In this document: positions 58,032-64,000 of the stretch, in pieces
Numbering within the stretch: position 1 is the stretch's first letter
Layout of the letters: every line of letters begins with the position of its first letter
Source: Tetradesmus obliquus
Taxonomy: Eukaryota > Chlorophyta > Chlorophyceae > Sphaeropleales > Scenedesmaceae
Length of the DNA stretch: 64,000 nt
Direction of reading: 5' to 3'
Assembly (NCBI GenBank): GCA_030272155.1
Contig: CP126191.1
Location: 3,432,501 to 3,496,500 of the forward strand
Made by a program: the position numbers and the translations under genes
The notes under the pieces: model-generated
Databases searched by the model: none
Told to the model about the DNA's origin: nothing
What the model saw: the letters and a program-made list of their open reading frames with translations, nothing else

Positions 58032-61002
58032 CTACTGAGACATGGCCATACTCTTCGTGTTGGCCTGCTGCAGCACTTCTAGCGAGCCACTTGCTGTGCT
58101 CATCAGCTTGCTGCTGCTGCCAGCTGCGTTCAGCAGCTCTCCGCTGCTGACTGCAGGTGCGCATGCATCCTCGCGTCGCGCAGCCTCCTGTGCGATGTCT
58201 ACAAACACCTCCTGCACACCCTCAGGCCCGCCTGGCTGCGGACTACCATATTCGCTCAGCCGCCGCGCCCTTGCTGCAGCCCTGCTGGCCCTCGTAGCAT
58301 CTGCTGCTTCGCTGCCGCCCCTGCGCTGCTGCCGCCGCTGGTGCTGCTCCATCTGCAGCTCCTGCTGCCTCTTCAGAGCCCGCTGCTCGCGCATGAAGCG
58401 GATATATGATTGCACCTGGCCCTGTACCTCCTTCTGCAGGTCCAAATCCCTCAGGATATCTTCATTGCAGTCCAGCACAAGCGCTGGCACATCATGCAGC
58501 GACTGGTGCATGTCTTTGGCCACACCTGGACCTCCCACATCCAAGAAGAACAGATTGTCCTGGATGGCTTGCGGCACCAGCACGCCGCCGCTGGAAAGGC
58601 CATACTGCTGCTGCTGCTTGCGTGTGCGCGGCTCGTAGGCGGTGCGGCCTGCGCCGAGCCAGTCCTCGTGCTTGGCGTGCAAGCCCTCCAGGTAGTCGAT
58701 GCTGATGCTGTCCTCCTCGTGGCGGCCACGCATCTTCAGCCTGCGGATAACAAAGCAATGGAGCACAGAGAGCAGCAGCACATGAGGCAAATGCAGCAAG
58801 TCACACAGGCGCAACATGGCATGTGACGAGCTTGGTGGCCAATATGGCAGATGCCAGCAAGCTCAGCAGCCGTTGGAGCACAGCGCGCCGTCTGATGTAT
58901 GATGTCGTCAGCAGCAGTGTCCTGCAAGCCAGCCTGCACGACAACGCGCGCTCTGGCACAGCAACTATGCACCAGCTGCCATTTTTAAATGTGCAACCTA
59001 CTCCTCCCTAACCACCCACCTCTCCATGCACGTTGAAGGGTCACATTTGAGGTAGATAAAGCCATCAGGCTTCAGGCTAGGGTTCGTCTCCAGGATGGGA
59101 CCAAACCAGCTGTCATACACCGCCAGCTCAACGTCACCCATCCAGCCGCTCTCGCGCACAGCGCGCACAAACACCATGCGGTCGCTGAACACGGAGCGCT
59201 CCATGAGCCGCACCGGCTTGCGCAGGCCCGTGCTGTTGCGCTCCTGCAGGCCAGCACAGCAGGAAGCACAGCAGAACAGGTTATAGCAGAGAACATGTGT
59301 GTTGGACAAGAAGTCATGCTGCTGTTGTGGTTGCAGCCGTGACTGGCAGTGCACATTCCTGGCGGCGTGACGTGTGCAGGGGACGGCACATGTGCTGGTT
59401 CTGCGTGCAAGCAGCTGCGACCGCAACAGCCATGTAAGGGAAGTTCCTGCAAGCCCCACCCAGCAGCATGCACCCCGGCTCTGACCCACTGCACAGCACT
59501 GCAGCGCGCCTTCAATGTTCCCTGACCGCAAGCCGCACCTGCAGCACGCGCGACATGAACACGTAGTTCTGGAAGGTGTACGCGTAGCGCTCGGGGTCTG
59601 AGTAGAACCTGTCCAGCAGGTTCAGCGTGCCGCCCTCCACAGTGGGCACGCACTGCCACTGGTCCACAGGCTCGTGCACCACCTGGCAACAGCAGCCGAA
59701 GAAGCAGCAGTCACAGCAATAGCAGCAGCCACAGAAACAGCAGTATTGTTTAGGTCGAGGGCGACACTGCCAAACAGCAGCTTTGTTGGTTGCCAGGTGA
59801 CAATAGCAGGCAGCAGCTGTGTAAAATGCCATTCAACAACAGGCGTGCCTGACACGGCGAACACCAAAGCAGCTGGCACCCTCAGCTTGTTCCCTTCAGC
59901 TGGCAGCCGCACAACTGCTCATCTGCTACTGCCTTTTCTTGCTTGCAGGATACTTAACATCCATTCAAGCTGCAGCCTCCCCCTGACTCACCCCCAGCGC
60001 CTCCCTCAGCTCCTCATTGTTGTTGGTGATGTACCCCAGGAATGTGGACTTGCCCGCGCTGATGTTGCCCTCAACGCAGAAGGTGATCGCAGGCCGCGGC
60101 TCCGCGCCCTCTGCGCTACCAGCTGCTGCTGCTGCTGCCTCCAGTTGCATGTGCAGCTCTGGCGCATACACTGAGGTGAGGTGGGTGACGATGCGCTGCG
60201 CATGGTCCTGGCGCTTGATGCCCAGCTCCTGCAAGGTTGAGTATCAACTTGTTTGCATTGGCACGGAAAGTCGCATGTGTAACGCTGGCAAATTACAGGA
60301 GTTGATGCAGCCAGTGCTGTGCAAACCATTACGCACAGATGCACAGTAAATCCAGCTAGACTGCCAACGCAAACCATGCTTGCAGGACATGCGACAATGC
60401 ACCTGTGGGAGAATGTGTAAAGCGGCGGCAACACAAGTTCTGTCGTGGTTGCTGGGGTACAGTATGCCCCTGCTGGCGCTGCTCTTGTCACAGAACCCCA
60501 GGCTGCTGCTGTTCACCTGCAAATACTTCACAGCAGGCGACCATGTGATGCCGTCTGTGGCTGTTTTCTCCAGTGTGCTGATGATTCCACCACTCAGCTG
60601 CTCCACTGTCTGTATGCCTTTGTCACGCAGGAGCCTTTCATAGCCTTTGCCAATGCCGCGCACATGCAGCATCGACTTGAGCTGCTGCACAGCAGCCTCT
60701 GTCATGGCGTCGTTTGCTTGCTTGCGGCTCTTGCTGGCTTTGCTGCCAGTGCTGCTTGTGGTGTAGCCTGCAGCTGCTTGTGCAGCCACTGGTGGCAGCA
60801 GCGCGGGCCTGCTGCTGCTGCTGCTGCTGCTGCTAGCCAGCAGAAGAGGTGAAAGCCTGCACACAGATTTGCTGCTGCAGCCTAAGGCGTGCGTAGGCTG
60901 CAGCCTACTGCCTCGAAGGTGGCTATGCATGGCAACCAGGCTGCTTAGACTCCGAACAAGACCTAGGCTGGCAGGACTGCACACAAAACCGCTCAGCAGC
61001 AT
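58032..61002 (-). CDS. Deoxynucleoside kinase (plant type, organelle-targeted)
   Basis: Five minus-strand exons in phase: 61002-60517, 60228-59992, 59682-59539, 59243-59020, 58740-58032; 599 residues. It phosphorylates deoxynucleosides for dNTP salvage. The N-terminal about 90 residues are Ser/Arg/Leu-rich and look like a transit peptide. Residues about 110-160 (LHVRGIGKGYERLLRDKGIQ) form a helix-hairpin-helix-like segment also found in plant enzymes. The kinase core follows: P-loop GNISAGKST (216-224), EPVDQWQ, the ERS motif in LMERSVFSDRMVF, VYDSWFGPI, GFIYLKCDPSTCMER and the lid region LKMRGRHEEDSISIDYLEGL. The C-terminal about 150 residues are basic and low-complexity. The joint 59020/58740 restores the conserved MERLKMRGRHEE. 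A shorter start at Met 60930 is possible. Confidence 0.92.
60808..60834. repeat. CTG/CAG run inside the kinase transit region
   Basis: Encodes a polySer stretch on the minus strand, about residues 57-64 of the kinase. Confidence 0.8.
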
Positions 61003-61505
61003 GATCGTAAGCACGAACGGTTACTAAAACAGTGATACATAGTGTAGCAGCCGGTTTGCGGCACACCAATTCCTTTCGAGGCAGCAGGAAAAGGGCGGCA
61101 CCCAAAGTCGGACAAGCACACAGTAGGAGGAAAACTCGCTGCCAATGTGTGTTTTGCAGACAGCTGCGGCGGAAGAGAGTCCGGGTCCGTATGTGATGCG
61201 ACCTCTGCACTCGCCCTGGACATGACAGGTGTGCCTTGTCACTTTGACGCAGGTGAGGGAGCTTCTGAGCCGGTGGTTCATGTCCATTTGCATACTTGAT
61301 GTACTTGAACCTTAAGTCAAACTCTTTTCACGCCTCGTCAAGCCAACAGCGCTAGCACTGGCAGTCTTCAACAAAGCTTTGACCTCTCCCATGCGGCAGA
61401 GGCTCTGCGCAGGCATGCCATGCAGGGCCTGCTGAGCTGCAGGCTGCCATTCTTACACGGGCATGCATGGTGCTCAGGATGGTGGTCAGTACGCGCCAGT
61501 GTTCA

Positions 61506-61954
61506 CCTCATTGTCGCCTGTGTGGGTTGACTGCACGTCGCGCCAGTTGCTGTACAGGTCAATGTATGCCAGCATGCTGTCAGCATCTGCACGCTCACGA
61601 TATAATGCGAAGCACGCCGCCAGAATGTAAAGTCGCCCTTTACTGACTGTGAATCAACTGCCGAGGCTGGATTTGCCGTCAGTGTCACCTCTGGATGATG
61701 TGGCATGTCACGGTGCGCATTGTGCAACATGCATGGCCCCTGGGCCGTGTCAGCTGCTTGTGCAAACAACGTGCCTATTGAAAGCAAAATGTCAGCAGCT
61801 GGAGCAGCATCACAGCGGCAATGCGGGCGGATTGAACACTGGTTACCTGGCAGCAGCGCTGCGTGCAACGGCCCAGCGGTGTAGCCGTTGTGCCGACCCT
61901 GGCTGCTACCTGCTCCTGCAGCAAGGCTTGAAGTGCCGCTGTGGCTGCAGACAT
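61506..61954 (-). CDS. Fragmentary small gene of unknown function
   Basis: Coding-like pieces on the minus strand: a first exon 61954-61910 (MSAATAALQALLQEQ, donor GTAGCA); a stretch ending about 61689 with AADILLSIGTLFAQAADTAQ and HNAHRDMPHHPE before GTGACA; and one ending about 61506 with ADADSMLAYIDLYSNWRDVQ and THTGDNE before GTGAAC. Their order and donors are consistent with one gene, but acceptors and the last exon are not settled. I do not recognise the protein. Confidence 0.4.
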
Positions 61955-64000
61955 GTGTTGTGCACATAAGAAACAGTGCTGACCAACCACCTGCAGCTGT
62001 TTTGCTGGCAGCTGAGCTGATGTGACGTCCTACCAGGACGGGGTAATACCTGCTGCTGCAGCAGCAGCAGAGTGTGGCTGCCGTTGCTCCTCACATTGCG
62101 GTACTTGCTGCGCTGGCTGCACTTCGCTGTGCACCCCAGCCCTCTGCAACAGCCGCAGCAAGCGCTGCCGCTGATTTGGCGCACTGCGCTGCAGATTTGC
62201 CCACCCTGGGTTTCAAAACTGACCTGTCCGCACAGCCAGGGCCCCGTTCCTGAAACGTTGGGCCTGTCAAACATGCCCCCATCACGCTGCCTGAAGTTGC
62301 TGAAGTGATAGGCCTCTGCTGCCAACAGCACACCTGCTGTTGCTTCCTCTGCGGGGTGTGCAGCCTGACAGCTGCTCCAGCTGGAGCTCACTCCAGGAAG
62401 GGTAGAGTGTAACGATCGGCTGCTACCAAATTACTTTGCTTCTGCATCTGCGCAGCGGCCCAGCTCATACACAGAAATCACAGTTTGCACCCCCATACTA
62501 TGAGTAGTACACATGCCTCGTTGCCTCCACAGCCGTCACGGTTACGGTAACCCCATCAGCTACTTTGTCACAAACACTGTCTGTACGGCTGGCTGCCGTA
62601 CATCTGCTGGTCTACACTCTCCGCTGCCCCTGTTGTGCTTGCTACTGCGCGGCACTAGACAGTTCCTGCCATGCCTGCAAACAGCAGCGACTCACACCCG
62701 CTACACCCTCAGCACCGACAGCAACAACTATCATCGCCCTCACACGGCCACCAGCGCAGCACACCAAGCAATACAATACAATACAATACAATACACTTTC
62801 GGGACTGAACCCGCCCCCAGGCACTAGCCCAGCGAGCCGCTAATCCGCTCATGGGGGGTAGTAGTAATTGTACCCAGTCTTTCCTTCGTTGTTTGGGCAA
62901 TACATCAACCACATCGGAAGTTGATACAGAAAGACGTGCAGCATATGTTTCAAAATGCCTTGCAGCCCCTGCAATAGCAGATGCTGGCAACTCTGAAAGC
63001 AGCAGGTGCACTTGCAGCTACACGTACAGGGCGGCTAGCAAGTGCAGCTCTGCCACAGCTAGTTTCTCTACATAGTTGCACCAGTAGCTGCTAGTATGTC
63101 TGGATGGTGATCTGTTTTGCTGTATGTGCATGCAGCACGGAATGGTTTGTCTTGCCTGCTGCTTGCACTGGTGCACATGTCGTCACTCACAGTTGCAGGG
63201 TACTACCCTGCATAGTATGCTTGCGCCAGCTGGTGCGGGTATGCTTGCACCAGCTGGTGCTGCAGCTGCTGCTGTGCCAAACCAGCACTGTGAGACTGCT
63301 AGCTTATGCAGAAAGCGGAGGCCACTTACAAAACGAATTACTATCTTCGCTGTTAGGCACCAGTCCTTGCGTTGAATACCACAAAACTAGTCCTGGCCAG
63401 CCCAAAGCAGTCTGTGAAGTCTGTGTCAGCAGCAGCCTGCTACACCATGTTTCACCACAAAAGCTGCCTCGTGCAGCTGATCCAGCTTCTCGAAGGTGTT
63501 TTTATGAATTTCGTAACCAATGTGTTGTTGCACGCACTGTTTCGTGGTACACATATTCGCGCCTAAAGTATGACGTGGCGGACTCATGATGGTGAAGTAA
63601 CACCCACCCCTGCTCGCCAGGGTACATCAGTTCGTCCCGCAATCATGTGGTTGCAGTTGCGGGGGAGCTGTACACTGCTTCACTGACTTCAACCCCTGCC
63701 TGTCGAATCCTTGGACGCGCCCAATGCTCGCTTGCGAGCTGCGGGAGTTGCGCCCCTGCCGCAAATGCGCCCTAAGTCCAGTCCCCGTGTGGACTGGATG
63801 GGAAAAGAGGTCAAGGCCTCAGGTGCAAATGCCGTGGGCGGAGGGTAATTGTTATTGCTGGACCGCACATGACTAAGAGTTCTGGAGAAGCTTGCTGCTG
63901 TTGCCCCTTGTGGACCTAGCAGTTTCCCTGCTAAGCTCTCGATCTGTACGCTATACACACGGTAGCCCTTGTCATTATTGTTTTTGTGCAGCACCGGCGG
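61955..64000. other. Window end, no firm gene
   Basis: A minus frame at 62391-61906 (AEEATAGVLLAAEAYHFSNF) and one at 63994-63689 look mildly protein-like but have no partner exons. A pentamer repeat (ATACA, about six units) lies at 62768-62797, and a short direct repeat CACCAGCTGGTGC-type at 63222-63262. Confidence 0.4.
62768..62797. repeat. ATACA pentanucleotide repeat
   Basis: About five to six consecutive units. Confidence 0.9.

Noticed and set aside
63689-63994. 101-residue minus-strand frame at the window end
   Set aside because: Not recognised and cut near the window edge; nothing links it to other exons.

Overview
The window looks like nuclear DNA of a green alga, probably a chlorophyte. 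Genes are split by many short GT-AG introns, most acceptors read CTGCAG or GCAG, and CAG/CTG triplets fill both proteins (polyQ, polyA, polyS) and introns. The protein set is plant-like: UDP-glucose dehydrogenase, a plant-type deoxynucleoside kinase with an N-terminal extension, and complex I NDUFB7. I see no rRNA, tRNA, CRISPR, prokaryotic operon or virus-like element. Gene models were built by hand from splice signals, reading phase and protein resemblance, without transcripts.

Layout from left to right: an SR-rich, probably splicing-related protein (+, 5' end cut by the window) with two 5'-truncated LINE copies in its introns; a LARGE-like GT49 glycosyltransferase (+); a fatty-acid-hydroxylase superfamily protein (+); about 3.5 kb without a recognisable gene; UDP-glucose 6-dehydrogenase (-) head to head with 2-amino-3-ketobutyrate CoA ligase, KBL (+); an unrecognised protein (-); a coiled-coil protein (+); an unrecognised repetitive-strand protein (-); a SAM methyltransferase (-) head to head with an F-box/FIST protein (+); NDUFB7 (-) head to head with a CPA2-type cation/proton antiporter (+); a deoxynucleoside kinase (-); and a weakly supported small gene (-).

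The most striking feature is inside KBL. Its fifth intron (22748-26612) holds 27 near-identical 119-bp units plus one 93-bp unit and degenerate leading copies. Each full unit is the last 35 nt of the intron joined to the first 84 nt of the next exon, so the gene presents about 30 copies of one 3' splice site and exon start, and only the last leads into the rest of the protein. Smaller versions of the same event (intron tail plus exon start copied into the upstream intron) occur at three other KBL acceptors and in the antiporter. A donor-side counterpart is in UDP-glucose dehydrogenase. Separately, a LINE in the SR gene inserted exactly at an exon-intron junction, and its target-site duplication doubled the splice donor. 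Together these suggest a locus, or genome, in which splice-site-bearing exon edges are repeatedly duplicated.

The genes do not form one pathway. UGD makes UDP-glucuronate for cell-wall or glycan synthesis, which could loosely connect to the GT49 enzyme. KBL belongs to mitochondrial threonine/glycine metabolism, NDUFB7 to respiration and the kinase to nucleotide salvage. Three divergent pairs (UGD/KBL, methyltransferase/F-box, NDUFB7/antiporter) share compact intergenic regions.
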